NCBI GenBank assembly: GCA_002633005.1
Contig: NMRA01000033.1
Coordinates: forward strand, 1,207,815-1,271,814
From: Phoronis australis
Lineage: Eukaryota > Phoronida > Phoronidae
Length of the DNA stretch: 64,000 nt
Direction: 5' to 3'
In this document: piece by piece, positions 26,676 through 38,933 of the stretch
How positions within the stretch are numbered: position 1 is the first letter of the stretch
Layout: each line of letters begins with the position of its first letter
Position numbers and translations under genes: made by a program
The notes under the pieces: model-generated
What the model was told of the DNA's origin: nothing
Databases searched by the model: none
The model's input: the letters and a program-made list of their open reading frames with translations, nothing else

Positions 26676-26829
26676 ATTGACCTATCGCAAGCTCCTCACA
26701 AACACACAATAAGTTTTACCACACAGTGTGTTATTTGCCGGGTAAAATGGCGGTTTGTAAACGACGGTGTGTCAAGAATGCTGCGTTCTGATTGGTCAGT
26801 TAAGCAGCCACTCAAAATCTTGGCGATAG
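26676..26829 (+). repeat. Dispersed repeat, inverted partner of 38,752-38,933
   Basis: Contains ATTGACCTATCGCAAGCTCC, CACAATAAGTTTTACC, TGCCGGGTAAAATGGCGG and TTGGTCAGTTAAGCAGCC. Each is found as reverse complement in the same order at 38.8 kb. Confidence 0.6.
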
Positions 26830-28464
26830 TTTAATTAGTATCAACGAATAAGGAAGTTCTTCCCAAGCTCATACATAACTTCTTCTCAGAAAACTAAAAT
26901 CTGATAGAAGGTGGGTATACAACACCGTAGATGGGACTACTTAGGTATGGCTTGGTCACATCATAATCGCAAGATGCTCGCACGATCCCATCGGTTGAGT
27001 TCTGTACCGATGCACGATCATGCAACATGTAGTCATCGCCATCACTTGGAACACCTCGAGATATTTTTGTAGCCTCAAATTATCCCTCGGAGGTGTTTCA
27101 CATCTGTACGGACCTCATTCAGTGCAGCAGTTGAATCTCAACATCGAATGATAACAGGCTTCAAAAACAAGAGCTTGACAGATCACCAGGAGACAGACTA
27201 ATTAAGGGTTGAGAATGGCCGTCGTGTACGACATCTAAGACTTACTAAATTGAATACATGGTTTTAGGCGTCTCTGGACCAAATCCCATTGCTGTAATGG
27301 TTAAATTTCCCACTTTGTGGTTGGTCATTTTTAACGCGGACGCTTGTTAGGCACTCTCAATAACCTCCCGACTGTTGGTCGTTACGACTATTGTTCTGCT
27401 GCAAACACATCGATCGGTGTATTTTAGTTCCAGGATTAAAATGGCTCTATCGTCGATAGAGCTGATTTTCTGAGATTAACCTCAATTGCTCAACTCGATG
27501 AATGGCATTATATTTTAATGTTATGTAGCATCTTATTGACAGGTCTGGTAATGCGTATTTAGGCAAATATCTATCAAACTGTACATTTTAAATCAACAAA
27601 AGTATGCTTTATTTAATATTTACCAAACTGTACAAGTCATTTTAAATCCGCAAAATTATATATTTTTGCAAGTCTGAAATATCATTTGTGATGTTTACTA
27701 GGGAAAATCATACACCAAGAGGCAAGTTGTAGAATTCTGTGACTGATCCTCTCAACTAGACTATATTAGAACTTTCAAGTATTGCTATATTCATGGAAAG
27801 GTGAAAATTACTAGAACACGGGTAAGTGCGCATGAACTGGCTCTGTAGTATCCAATAAGTTTTTAGTTTTACACACCTTTCTATACATGCCAAGAATTGT
27901 GCGATAACTTTTGGCTTACCCCAAAATTCAACTGCTGCTTGGTAGTTTGGTAATTGGCCCAATTATGTAGCACACCTAGTAGAATTAATGAAGAACAAAA
28001 TATGGTAACATTAAACAAATGCTTTAGGTTGTAAAAGTCAAATTTCCTCTCCTATTCTAAAAACTCAAATACCCATTCATGTGTAACTTTCACAAACTAT
28101 TCAAATATTCAATTGAGGACCTTTCAACGCGAAAAGTTAAAGTACCATTGTCACCCCCAGTGTTTTAAGAATGGGTCTGATTATCTAGAGAACAATAACA
28201 CCAGCAGCCTGAGACGTTGTAATTAACTACAACAGTATGGTATCTTTGATCAATGCTGGCAGATTTTGAGTTACGCAAACCGGCCGAGTTTCCCAATCCC
28301 CACCGGTGAGGATGTCAACGTAGGGTTCTTTCCATGCTTTTCTCTGCACCACAAGTTGCCAGTCAGTCATGCAGATAGCAAGGATTTTTTGGTGTGTTGT
28401 TTAGATGCTCAAACCTAGTTCTGCAGCATCTACATGTATGAGAATATGCCCAATACCCCTCCTT

Positions 28465-28609
28465 CACGCAGTCGCCATTTTAAAAGTGAGCCTCTTTCTA
28501 GGTTTTAAAAACAAGGCCTAATTACAGTGCAGAGCGTGATTTTCTCCATTGCCTCGTTAATATCTATGTCTCGTAAAAAGAGGCTCACTTTTAAAATGGA
28601 GACAGCGTG
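28465..28609. mobile_element. Foldback element with 36-base inverted ends
   Basis: The left arm (28,465-28,500) contains CCATTTTAAAAGTGAGCCTC and the right arm (28,574-28,609) its reverse complement, GAGGCTCACTTTTAAAATGG, with few mismatches over about 36 bases. The spacer is about 73 bases. It is non-coding and looks like a small MITE. Confidence 0.75.
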
Positions 28610-29804
28610 AATACGGTCTATAGCTCTGCTACAAGTAGAGCGTTGGTGTGCTCACTTGTACACTTGAAGGTGATAAGTGCAGCCAATACAAGAGGTGCAC
28701 CGTTGTCTTCGCTCCAGTTACTTCACTCCATTGTCTGTCTTCTCCAAACCCTACACCCGACAGTGCACTTAGTGATTGTACAGACGTTCGAGGCAAGTGG
28801 GTGCAGTGGAGATTTGCGAAAGTGTTTTTAGTTTAACAAGAGACGTTTTAATACTTCGGCAGAGAACGTAAGACCGAAAGGTCCGTTTTGTGTTTTGTGT
28901 GGTTCCTTCTTCTATCAATGAAGGAAATTTTCACATTCTATTATGTATCCAATGTAGTAGTCTTTGAACGATCATCAAAAAGTCCATAACTTTTGGAAAA
29001 TCAAAACATGGCTATGTATTTTGGGAAAAGTGCTTTGGAGCTTATCGTTTCTCATTTTTGCAATATAAATTGTCGAAATATAATCGAAACAGTCGTATTA
29101 CACAAGCTAAAAATGTACAAAGAAAGTTTGTCCTTGTTTTTATTTTAGTTGCTTTATTCTCAGCATTTTAAAAGCAGAAGTTTCTGCAATTCTCCTAACT
29201 TTAGCGGTCGATAAATGAATGACAATTTTGAAGTTGAAAATTCTGGAAGGAAATTGTTCTATATGGCTTTTGTGAGTGGTTTACATGAATTCATGGCTTT
29301 GGAAATCGGTGCACCGGTGGTAAAGAAATACGTAAAACCGCGGAACACGTATGCCGAAAACACGAATGGAGATAAACGCTGAGAATGGCTGTGTTGTTCA
29401 ACTAAATTACACGTTTTTTTTGTTCAGAAAACCTACTGTTTGTCTGTAGTAAATTGAATGATTTGTTACTGAAGAAACCATGCATGTTCGCAGTCTATGT
29501 GTTAGCAATTACTTCCAAGTCAAGAAAACAAACTATAATAGTAATAATTTAATTCTGACGAATTAATGCAGTGGCTTCAAACTAGATAATGATCATTTAA
29601 GTTCGTATGCAATCGTCTCTTGTCTCGCTGGTTCGCCCGAGTCCTCTGTCCTAGAACTTGAAAAAACTTCTTTCTAAATGTTTTTTAATGGTTTCTCTGC
29701 GCCCGTCGATTTTCTGATCTGAAATCATAAAAGTATTATCGGTTTGGATCCGTTTGTTGGTTCCCACTTCAATTTTCGTTTTGAAATCGAATACTGAAAC
29801 TTGG

Positions 29805-29808
<4 letters not shown>

Positions 29809-29835
<27 letters not shown>

Positions 29836-29838
29836 CAG

Positions 29839-29878
<40 letters not shown>

Positions 29879-29883
29879 TATAC
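29809..29883. repeat. (AT)n microsatellite with interruptions
   Basis: Three AT runs separated by ACAGT and GT interruptions. Nearly self-complementary throughout. Confidence 0.9.
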
Positions 29884-29930
29884 AAAGTTACTGCATCGTG
29901 TAATTGTGTGATCTGTACCGTACCTATTAT

Positions 29931-29934
<4 letters not shown>

Positions 29935-29990
<56 letters not shown>
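29935..29990. repeat. Compound (TA)n(GA)n microsatellite
   Basis: A TA run passes directly into a GA run and abuts the ATTATTACAT head of the 30 kb element. Confidence 0.9.
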
Positions 29991-29994
<4 letters not shown>

Positions 29995-30595
29995 TACATA
30001 GCGAAGTCGTTATCCCCTGTTATCCACGAGGGCTGTAGATAAGGGGGATAACAGCTGAGAACATGTAATAATCTATTTATACCACATACTAAACGAGAAA
30101 CATTGCAATGAATCGATTTACCTTTTCTGACTCTCTACGGCTTTGTAACTACTTTCTATGTCACAGGCCCGGGGTCGGAGGTCGTGACCTTTTAAGAAAA
30201 GCTGGGCTATTTTTGTCAAATAATGCTTTTACTCAAAACCAATTGAAAACTTAAATATAATAGAAATAAATTGAATTTATAAATTAAGGTTTACCAACTA
30301 TTATAGCTTCAAACACGTTTTTTTCACGCTATGCTTCGACCGGGAAATTATCGTCTGCTAAAGTAGGCAACCACTGGTAACTGAATATAATTCTTAAGTC
30401 AAAGATCCTGACTACACGATACCCGCATTCAAACTGGAGATCGGTGATTTACAAGTAAGAGGACATGAGAGAAAAAATTCACTGAATTAAGATATCATTT
30501 TTATGGAAATTATGTGTCTTATTTGTCGTAGCGTATAAGTACAGTACAATGCGGTTTGTTGAACATGCGATTATTGCGCGTGCTCATTTAAGTAT
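29990..30595 (+). mobile_element. Repeat element with GCGAAGTCGTTATCCCC head, long copy
   Basis: The head is ATTATTACATAGCGAAGTCG then TTATCCCCTGTTATCC, with an inverted form GGGGATAACAG and ATGTAATAAT at 30,045-30,072. The tail at 30,510-30,595 has GAACATGCGATTATTGCGCG then TGCTCATTTAAGT. Head and tail both recur at 49.69-49.86 kb with the interior missing. Confidence 0.6.
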
Positions 30596-30624
30596 TCTAT
30601 TTTCACTCTCGATGACGTCAGTCG

Positions 30625-30745
30625 CTGCGTGGTGTAGTGGTAAAGTCGGCGACCAGCAATTACAGGGTCCCGGGTCGACTCCGGCCTCGGTTTCCCGCCA
30701 AATCGTTATCTCACTAGTGAGATAACTTTATGGGTTGTTACACGG
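30625..30745 (+). mobile_element. tRNA-derived SINE head
   Basis: A-box-like TGGTGTAGTGGT at 30,630-30,641 and B-box-like GGGTCGACTCC at 30,672-30,682, spaced as in a tRNA. T-arm pairs CCGG/CCGG and a partial anticodon stem can be drawn. There is no intact acceptor stem, so this is a tRNA-derived element (nearest in look to tRNA-Gly) and not a functional tRNA. It is followed by a palindrome GTTATCTCACTAGTGAGATAAC. Confidence 0.65.
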
Positions 30746-31129
30746 TTGTATCTGCCATTTGACGCTAATATTGTGGTATTATGATCATTATTTCATGTTT
30801 CCTAATTCAACTTGCATGGAAACTTGGCACAGGCATTCTGTTAGGATATGAAAAACAAAACTTTGAACACGTAATTCTGAGCAAAAATTTTAGATTTTCG
30901 CGTTACAAATGGGAAATAGGATATTGAAACACACAAAGGAGTTACAATTACTGTTTTGTATATCAGAAATGGGGTGTTGCACAAAAGCCGGATTTTTAAA
31001 TTTCATTTTGCATATTGAAAATTGAATAAATTGAATTAACAGAATGCATCTATAAAAGGACAAATATACAAAGTAGACATCACTTCAGAGGTAGATCGTT
31101 AACAGATAAAGCAGTCAGTAAGCGGGTGC

Positions 31130-31790
31130 CCCAAATGGAGGCACCCCCAGAATGTTACTTCCGAAAGGCAGATAGCTTGCTGACAAACATATCAAGAGAA
31201 GGGCTATTCCAGTCCGCGACTGTTCTAGGAAATAATGTCTTATTTCCTGTAATCTGTCCTATTTATTGGAATGCTATAGTTGGATGACCTTCTGGTACAG
31301 ATGCTCGAGACAGTAAGATCTGCAATAGCGGCAACATCAGAGTTGATGATCACCGACTTCTTATCATATTTGTAAAACATTTTCAGCCGACAAATTTTGC
31401 GTCTGTGGCTGAGAGTGGGCCAGTTTAGGGTTTCTAACAGAGGATAGACGATTGAACCGTCTCGTGAACCAGCGAGCAGCTCTCCTCTGTACTTTCTCTA
31501 CAGCTGCAATGTCTTTTTGGCTATAAGGGTCCCAAACAGTATAGGCGTATTCCAAGGTGAGTCGAACCATTGTTTTATACACAAACTCCATACATCGTTG
31601 GCAGCTTTTACGCAGTTAGTTTCGCCGAAGAAAGTCCAGAGTTTTATTAGCTTTCTTTTGGATGTTGCTTATGTGGGATGATCATTTGAGGTCATGCGAG
31701 ATGGTAACGCCCAAATATTTATCCTCCTTGACCGACTTTAGCGTATGATTGTGAAGTACATATGAGGTGGGCTGGATTAGGCTATGAAAA
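31130..31790 (-). mobile_element. Decayed non-LTR retrotransposon (LINE), 3' part of ORF2
   Basis: Minus-strand translation gives the C-terminal end of a LINE-type reverse-transcriptase protein broken by stops and shifts. A KYLGVTIS motif comes first, then the longest intact piece (31,591-31,364) with LEYAYTVWDPY and VEKVQRRAARW, then further fragments ending in a VADWNSPS-type motif. These are typical of the thumb/C-terminal region in jockey/CR1/L2-type elements. The catalytic part is missing. It is a dead, 5'-truncated copy. Confidence 0.85.
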
Positions 31791-33484
31791 CGTCTACATC
31801 TAAAAACCCCCAAAAATATACTCGTGCGTGCACTGCAATAACTCGACATATTTCTTCTCATTGGTTTGTGTCATGCCTTGAAACTTTGGTGCAACAAACT
31901 GTCATGAAAAAAAAGTTTTCATTAGAAATTGGCTGGCGCGACATCAGTACTTTTTAAGCGACATACCCCACGACGAATCAGTTGAAAGATATAGCCGACT
32001 ATGGCATGGCATGGATGACGAAATAATACAACTAGCAGTTCTCCGTAAGTCCGTGAGGACTCCTCCTTGTGTTTTGAAAGCTGTCCAGATAAGATGTATG
32101 GCTGAGCCTATCTTGACATGTGTGAGTAGTTACTGTGTGGTGTAGTCCTTGTCGGGTTACAAGTCAATGTCTCACAATCAAGCGAAAGAGGGCGTGGTTA
32201 TAGCGGGAAACTCTGTAGTGCCCTGGACTAAAGATTGAATTTTCGTCCCCGAATTCTAAAACGCCAAGGTAACGTCACTAAAATCATGGCTCCGTGGTTT
32301 ACAGTCATTTCAGTTTTCATTACTTACCTAGCCGACATACGCACACGTTAATCGAAATTCGCATCAATGACGATTTTTTTCTGAAGAGCAATCTCAGTAT
32401 TTCTTTCTTGGAAATTCCCTGTAACCATAATTGCCTCGGTGGCGTACTCTTGAAACTCCTGAATGAATTAAATACAAATGATATCAATTTTGCACCAGTC
32501 GGAAGTCCTGTGTAGAACACATCAACTGGGTGCGTAAGAAGTCAGGAAAAGCTCTAAAGAGTCTAGGAGGCGCGTATATTCTCTTGATGAGTCGGGCATA
32601 CCGCATAGCGCATATTGACTACAGCGACGGTTGACGGTAGTGAAAATTTCATTTTGAACACACAGGCCATTTACCTTAAATAACTGGAAAAAGCTGAATT
32701 AAGTTGGAATTTATGAATATCTGTGACGTAATTTTTTAACTTAACACGTTTCGGGTTTTATCCAACCACAAAAGCCGATACAGTGGCAGTGTTTGGCAGT
32801 ATTTTGGCGGAAGCTTCCAGTTTTATGAACGACTTTTCTTCGAGGGTACATTTCTTTGTCCTGGACAATGACTTTGATTGTAAAAACACTTTTCTGTCGC
32901 TTCACGATGCAGTATATCGCGGGTAATGGTGAGCAATGTCGAACTATTTGAATTGCGCCAGGTTGGGTTCAGTAAAAATGCATGCAAAACGTTCGGAGGT
33001 GTAAGGATGATTGTGAGCTCGTCTCCTCCGCTCCACACCAATTTTAACTCCTAAACCCAATTTGAGCCACCAGTCGTAGAGAAGTTTCTTCGCCACTTAG
33101 ACTCCATTGGGTTCGCGGTTGATTCGCCACTACCGTATATTTGGATCTGGCTTTGGCTATTCGGGGGCACTTGATATCAATTTACAGAGTTGGGGAAATT
33201 TTGGAGGAAAACAAGACAAACTTTGGGCAGCGCAGTATCCATTGAAAAATACAGTAAAGTGATACACGGAAAGCAAATAACCTAGTCATGTTTCACGCGG
33301 GGAGATTTGGTGGTGACCGTGGGGATCGAAGAAATGTTGAGAGTAACTGCCCCCTCCCCTTGACCTCCCGCTTAATAAACATATTGCCACTATGAAACTT
33401 ATCGGCTGCTAAGCGATTCACGAGATACCTTTTGAATCGGTGATGCTCATTGGGCAGTTATAAATCAAAAAATGTGTCATTGTC
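31791..33484. other. No exon seen; possible 3' part of gene C on the minus strand
   Basis: If gene C continues past its second exon, its later exons would lie here. Minus-strand frame 33,041-32,823 and overlapping frames near 32.3-32.5 kb are open but have no convincing acceptor. Confidence 0.3.
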
Positions 33485-33618
33485 TTACTTTAACGCCAAC
33501 TTTTCTTTCGTGATGCTGAACGCCTTCAGTTTTGGACAGTCGCCACTCTTGTCTACAGCAGCCAACCACTTGGTGTCGCCATTACGCATGGAGTACGACT
33601 TGAAACCATTCAGCTCAC
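33485..33618 (-). CDS. Gene C, exon 2: two-cysteine secreted domain
   Basis: The minus-strand acceptor CTTTCTTTTTCAG has a good pyrimidine tract. The exon starts GT (33,618), completing Cys27. It reads ELNGFKSYSMRNGDTKW (residues 28-44), LAAVDKSGDCPKLKAFS (45-61, Cys54-Pro55), and ends with a lysine-rich tail LALK before TAA at 33,487-33,485. The precursor is 70 residues, mature about 47. Alternatively the AAA|GTAAGA at the end could be a phase-2 donor, as in gene A. No AATAAA is evident just downstream on this strand, which mildly favours a further exon. Pattern shared with gene A: Cys, Gly-aromatic-basic-Ser/Thr-Tyr, Lys-Trp or Lys-x-Trp, Gly-x-Cys-Pro. I do not recognise the family. Confidence 0.65.
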
Positions 33619-35465
33619 CTGAAAAAGAAAGATACACTGTATATTGATAGCAAAACAACGGTATTAATTACATGATAAACTTTAAGTAGAACCGAGTGCA
33701 GCAGAGAAGCTTATAAAAGCTTTGGCAATACTGCGGGTGCATAAACGTGTAGAACTAAAAGTGAAAGACGATAGTGATAAGAAGACCAGCCTATGTCCTT
33801 AATGGGAGGCCCCTCCTTCGTTGCTAAGTCTTTCACTTTTATGACCAATCACGAGCCATGATAAGAAATCAGTGCGGTCTAGTGTTTAGAAACTAGCCAT
33901 GTTTTGGTGTATTATTAGTAATCAATGGGACGCCCGTATTTTTAGTAGTTCCCCCGTTTTTCCTACATATTTTTCTTATTAAAACATGTTATTTTTAAGT
34001 CACATTATCAAGACATTCCAAGTACATGACCAATCCTTTCTAGTTGTCCGAAAAAACGGTATTCGTTGCGTTGGTTTCAATGGCTTAACATTCTGTGATG
34101 AAAGTGGTGCGCCGATTTTGCTGATACGCCCGGATATACCGGTAATGTTTTCTAGCGATTTCTGGGTTTAACTCTTATTATTGTATATTGCATTTTTTCG
34201 TAATAAACATTAAAAAAAATGCTGATTATGTTCATATGCAGCACTTGTCCCCGTTCTTCCGTTGATCATAATTACTGCCCCCATTCCGAACACCTCGAGT
34301 AAGTGTTTCGGATCTAGGCACATGCGCCTTTTTGCGGCCGCTATGTGAAAATTCAAACAAAAGATGAATGTTTCAAGGCGGTTAAACAACGTGAGTTTAT
34401 ACAGCGATCACGTGCTGTCAGATCAAAAGGCCAATCATGCGTCTGAGCAAAACATCATACATGTACCTGTAGGTGAGCTCTCGTCGGGCGCCTAGTCCCT
34501 CCTTTTATCGTCCGACTCTAAATAAAACGGCCGCGTAAGGCGACAGGTAGTACGCCCTTTTGAACTCTCGTTTATGAAGTTGATCCCTCTGATAACACGT
34601 CCTCTCTCTCATATTATATTAAGATTCCACACTAGTACACATTGCTGTTTGAGACACTTTAGCTCGTAACTACAACTGGCAAAACCGTAAGGACGTGCAG
34701 CTCCGTCACGAAGCAGAAGATGCTTTTTTACCTTCATTTTCTCCACTGAAGTTTAAAAGCTGCTTTGAATTTTGGTAAAGTCAAGGTGATTTTAAATTAA
34801 AACATAAAGTGTCGATTTTCCCACAAATTGCATAGTTCAGAGAAGGTTTATCACAAAGATACATTAACATTATGTTATAAGAGGCTATTCAAAATGGATG
34901 CAAGTGAGAAAGAGTGCTCCCAGGCTTCAGTCTGTCTCAAAATATTTCGGTTTCTAGGAAGTGCAAATCAAGTGTCATTCGTCCAGCAAATAATTGACGT
35001 ATATAATGGGCAAGTGACTTAAGATTTTTAAGATTACTGAGTCTTAAAAGACACCAGTTTGGTCTTCAGAAATAGTTTTGTCGAGCTTTAGATCAAATTT
35101 CTTACTTCATTCTTAAGTCTTTTTATGAAACCTAGCCCTGTGGTCTCTTTAATCCGCCAGTGCAAATAGACGTAATATTGTGGAAGTAATCAAGCTATGA
35201 TGAAATGAAGAACAGAGTCCAAATGTAACAACATATGGAGTAAAGGAGATTGTCAGAAACTTAACGGAAACGATGTGCTTTTTGTTTGCAACACATTTCA
35301 TTTGTATCAGTTGCAACCTCCGCTTGTTCTTTGAAAAACCCTTGCGCCTTAATCACTGAATGGCCCATGATGTCAATAGTCTGATAAAACTTACAAAACG
35401 AACTTAAAACATTTTCCTGCAAACGCAGCTCTAAACAGCTTTCTGCATGCTTAAATTCAACTTAC
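33619..35465 (-). other. Intron 1 of gene C
   Basis: Phase-1 intron of 1,847 bases, GTAAGT to TTTTTCAG on the minus strand. It contains a short piece of the TTTCATGAA-type inverted-repeat element at about 35,012-35,142 and nothing else I recognise. Confidence 0.6.
35012..35142. repeat. Short copy of the TTTCATGAA/CTTAAGAC element family
   Basis: Starts GTGACTTAAGATTTTTAAG and ends CTTAAGTCTTTTTATGAAAC. About 130 bases, lying in the intron of gene C. Confidence 0.4.
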
Positions 35466-35544
35466 ATGACTCGTGACTTTCCGAAACAGAAAAGATGAAC
35501 AGGCACAGAACCACCAATGGAACTGAAAAAGCAAAGTTTGCCAT
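35466..35544 (-). CDS. Gene C, exon 1: signal peptide of a small secreted protein
   Basis: Minus strand, ATG at 35,544. Residues 1-21 are a clear signal peptide: MANFAFSVP, then LVVLCLFIFSVS, then ESHES as probable start of the mature chain. The exon ends GAGTCAT|GTAAGTT, donor at 35,465, phase 1, as in genes A and B. The leftover T plus GT from the acceptor exon at 33,618 makes Cys27. Upstream on the minus strand a TATATATA box lies near 35,615-35,625, about 70-80 bases before the ATG. Gene C points away from gene A, with about 10.7 kb between their start codons. Confidence 0.7.
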
Positions 35545-35611
35545 GTTGAGCTGTTGCAAGTTTGAGCAGCACATCGACAGCGAAGAAATTGATTTTGAAA
35601 TATTCCATTTA

Positions 35612-35627
35612 CATGTATATATACAAA
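35612..35627 (-). promoter_or_regulatory. TATA box of gene C
   Basis: Minus-strand TTTGTATATATACATG, about 70-80 bases upstream of the gene C start codon. Confidence 0.4.
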
Positions 35628-36651
35628 GTAGTTCTTGGTATTTACGCGGAAATTGATGAACTATGCCATCAATGACGCGGGTAGACATTGTTAAGACGGC
35701 GCCTTTGGCCTATACGATGCACGACTCAGGGTGTAAAATTTTAGGATGAAGAAAAACAATTGCGAGTGTTTGCATTCGGGAAATTGAATATTTAGCAAGC
35801 ATTAACATGTTATTTTTCGACAGGAAAAATAAAGAATAGGCATTCTGGTTACCAACCGTGTACACAGAACAGAGACTTGCTAATTGATTGAATTCGCCGT
35901 CTTTTGTAATTTTCCGTGAGGAATATTCCGTTTATGTTCTATTAAGTTTTCAAATTTCAATTGCATCAACAAAATTGATATTTAGCCAACGACTTTTAAA
36001 AACAATGCAACGGACGGACGCCGTGATTGAACATGTAAATATGAGCAGCAAAATGAATCGTGAATAAAATGCACAAAATTTAACAGGATAACATGCTTTT
36101 ACATGTATGTTAGACATATCAACATTTGTTCGGAGTTTTCTTATCAAAAATATTTCTTTTACCTAAAGATGTTTTTCTGCTACTTTTTCGTCAAATATCT
36201 CCGAAACCAGTGACGTCCCCAGCTTTTTAACCACGTGACCTCCTTTATAGCCAGGGATGAAAAACGATGACTTTTCAGTTTAAGCTTTCTTAAGGTAAAC
36301 TTAAGTTAACGCTGAGGTGACTACGAGTTAGCAGAAGTGTGAGTGCATTGTGAATGAGACGCTTGATAGGGTGCTTTCGACTTAGTCACCCCAGCTCAGT
36401 TTGTACTCCTATGTATGTGGGATAGTGTTGAATGGCTCAGTGCTTGTATGTTTCACAAACTAAAAATACTGATAAATTTGTTGTGAAATAAAACTTAACT
36501 GATTATTCAACACCTCCACAGATTGTCTTGTCGCTTAATCGGCTTGGGTACCGTACTTGGCATACATATGGTGTCATATAACAACAAGCCGGAGCACACG
36601 GCAACAAGGTATTGCAACGATGATACGAATAAGTCCATATAAATAGGTTAT

Positions 36652-36790
36652 CCCAAATACATAGGAACACTACTGCGATATCCTATCCCGAATTCATTTC
36701 ATTTGGGAATGTTCCAACTCGGTCTCGTTGGGAATTTCCCAGATGAAATTAATTCTTGATAGGACATTGCAGTAGTATTTCTGTGTGGGG
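36652..36790. mobile_element. Foldback element of about 140 bases
   Basis: Arms 36,652-36,709 and 36,735-36,790 are inverted copies with scattered mismatches (ACTACTGCGATATCCTAT against ATAGGACATTGCAGTAGT). The loop is about 25 bases. Would fold into a long hairpin. Confidence 0.7.
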
Positions 36791-37479
36791 GTGTCCTGTA
36801 TTATCAGGTAATAATCGTGGTTTCAAAGCGGATTCGCCCAGTGCGAAAGCAACTTTTGAATAATTATGTCACCGGCTGGCCTAGATTATTGAAAAACATT
36901 TGAACTCAGCTAGGTATTCAAATTTATTAATTACTAAACAGCTGGTTACGCTTGAAATTAATCAAAAGTTTTCATAAGTGTCAAGCCATTTTTGAGATGA
37001 GGGATGAATGCAAATCCACCCGGCTATCTACCGAAGCTTGGCATTTCTGAAATATTTTCATTCATCTAGCACGACAGTCCAGCGCTTGATTTCTTTCCCA
37101 AATGCATTTTCTAGAGAGGTTACTCCTCCAATGTGCTCTTCGCTTCGTATTCCCGCATATCCTCAGAAGATTAGCCCTTGGCTTTTTGACGCCAGCCTTA
37201 ATCAGCATGACATGTTGTGGCCATTCGCTCTTCACCCAGAATCAAGTCAGCCGATGACGACACCGCGCCTATATTTCGCTTAAATTTGACTGACAATTTT
37301 CTGCTTGAAATTGGTGATACACAACATATTCAATCCTAAAAAGAAATATTTTTTGTATTATACATCTGTTTCAAGCTAATAACTTCAAGAATTCGATCCT
37401 ACTCAAAAATAACTACCACATTGGTTGGTGGGTTTTAAAACCGACGGTGCCCTACATTATTTAGTTTGTGAGGACTTCA

Positions 37480-37700
37480 TTGCCATGTCTGCGTAAGTAG
37501 CCAAAAATTTGCAAAACTATACATTTTAACTCAGTAAAAATATATATTTTATGAAAGTAAAAAGCCTGTGGAATTTGATCTTTAACTTTTTTACTAATCT
37601 GACATTAACTGTGTCACAAAACCATGTTTTTAGTAGAATTTAGCAAAAAGGTACATCGATAGCAACTCCGCGCATGATCGAATGTCATTTGCTGTAAATG
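37480..37700 (+). repeat. Old dispersed repeat, copy 1 of 3
   Basis: An A+T-rich unit with ordered words CAGTAAAAATAT, GTGGAATTTGATC, CCATGTTTTTAG, AGCAAAAAGGTACATCGAT. Similar order at 38.2 kb and 53.25 kb. Confidence 0.35.
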
Positions 37701-38189
37701 GTCGAAAAGAGATCTCGATTACGCTGTTATCATTTTCTAAAATATCGTTACGTCTACGTCAATGTACCTTTATTTTTGCTAAATTCATAAAAGTCTTATC
37801 TGGAACATTTTGAAAAAATGCCAACACCGTTTTTCCAAAACAACGTGTAAAGCATAGACTCTGTACTTTACATATCAACCTTATCATCCATTTCAGAGAT
37901 GTTCCGAATTTAGTTAGATCTAGATATTTTTCTAGGGTCTTAAATAACCTCCGTCCTTTCCGTCCTTTTAAAAGTTTATACCAAGGCACCCACAGATACG
38001 CACATACTGAAAACATGCTCCTTCTACAATTTCAGAAATATTCTCAGAAGAATTTTCTCGAAATGAGATGAGAAAATATATAATTTGTACTGTTTAATAC
38101 CTGTGTGACATATTTCAATGAGCATCATTTATTAAGGTTGTAGAAGACCGTATCCACAAGTGTGTGTAACTAGGTAAATGTGTGCAAAA

Positions 38190-38470
38190 CTGTAGATTTG
38201 TATACAGTAGAAATCTTGAAGAATTTCATTTTGACAATTTACCAACCTCTTATTAATTGGATCATGTGGTCATGTCTTTTTAGAAAAAGGAAAAAATAGC
38301 AAACAGAAAGGTACATCTATGAAAAAACAACGGTATCAATAACATGACACAATCTCAGTTTCAAAATGAAATCTCAGAAAAGCTGTTAGTGTTTTCGTAA
38401 ATTCTCATTTTCAGTTCATTTCATGTTACTTTTGATTTTTATGAAAATCATAAAAGTCCTGTTTTATCCC
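38190..38470 (+). repeat. Old dispersed repeat, copy 2 of 3
   Basis: Words in order: GAATTTCATTTTGACAAT, GTGGTCATGTCTTTTTAG, AGCAAACAGAAAGGTACATC, then ACAACGGTATCAATAACATG and ATGAAAATCATAAAAGTCC. Lies about 0.7 kb after copy 1 in the same orientation. Confidence 0.4.
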
Positions 38471-38751
38471 TTTAAAACTATTCCTAACAGCATGTTGTGG
38501 AACACTGCACAAATCAGAGAATTTGAAAGTTTCATCCTGAAGTTAACCTAATTTAGACGTTTTCTATGGTCATATATCCTTAAGTTCAAACTATACACGC
38601 GAAAGAATCTTCATACATTTGCGTTAACAGTCTAGCTAAGTTAAAACGAACGTGTTGCCGTCTCTCACATTCACGTAATTCCACCTTTTCCCAACTAAAA
38701 GCACCTACTGTGTGACAGACTCAATATAATGGTTCTTGGTAAGGGGTCAGT

Positions 38752-38933
38752 CTATCGCCAGGATTTTGAGTGACGGCTTAACTGACCATTTAGAACGCAG
38801 GATTATTGACACACCTTCGTTTCCAAGCCGCCATTTTACCCGACAAACAACACGTTGCCGGGTAAAGCTTATTGTTTGTTAGTCGACATTAAGCAAGGGG
38901 CCGGAGCTTGCGATACGTCAATTCACTTAAATG
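38752..38933 (-). repeat. Dispersed repeat, inverted partner of 26,676-26,829
   Basis: The reverse complement reads ATTGACGTATCGCAAGCTCC, then a 20-30 base insertion relative to the other copy, then AACAATAAGCTTTACC, the CCGGGTAAAATGGCGG word and the CAGTTAAG word. Confidence 0.6.

Larger units (their letters stand above)
23049..31129. other. Intergenic, repeats only
   Basis: Between Lbx and the LINE remnant I see inverted-repeat elements, microsatellites, a SINE head and one copy of an inverted dispersed repeat, and no supportable exon. Confidence 0.55.
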
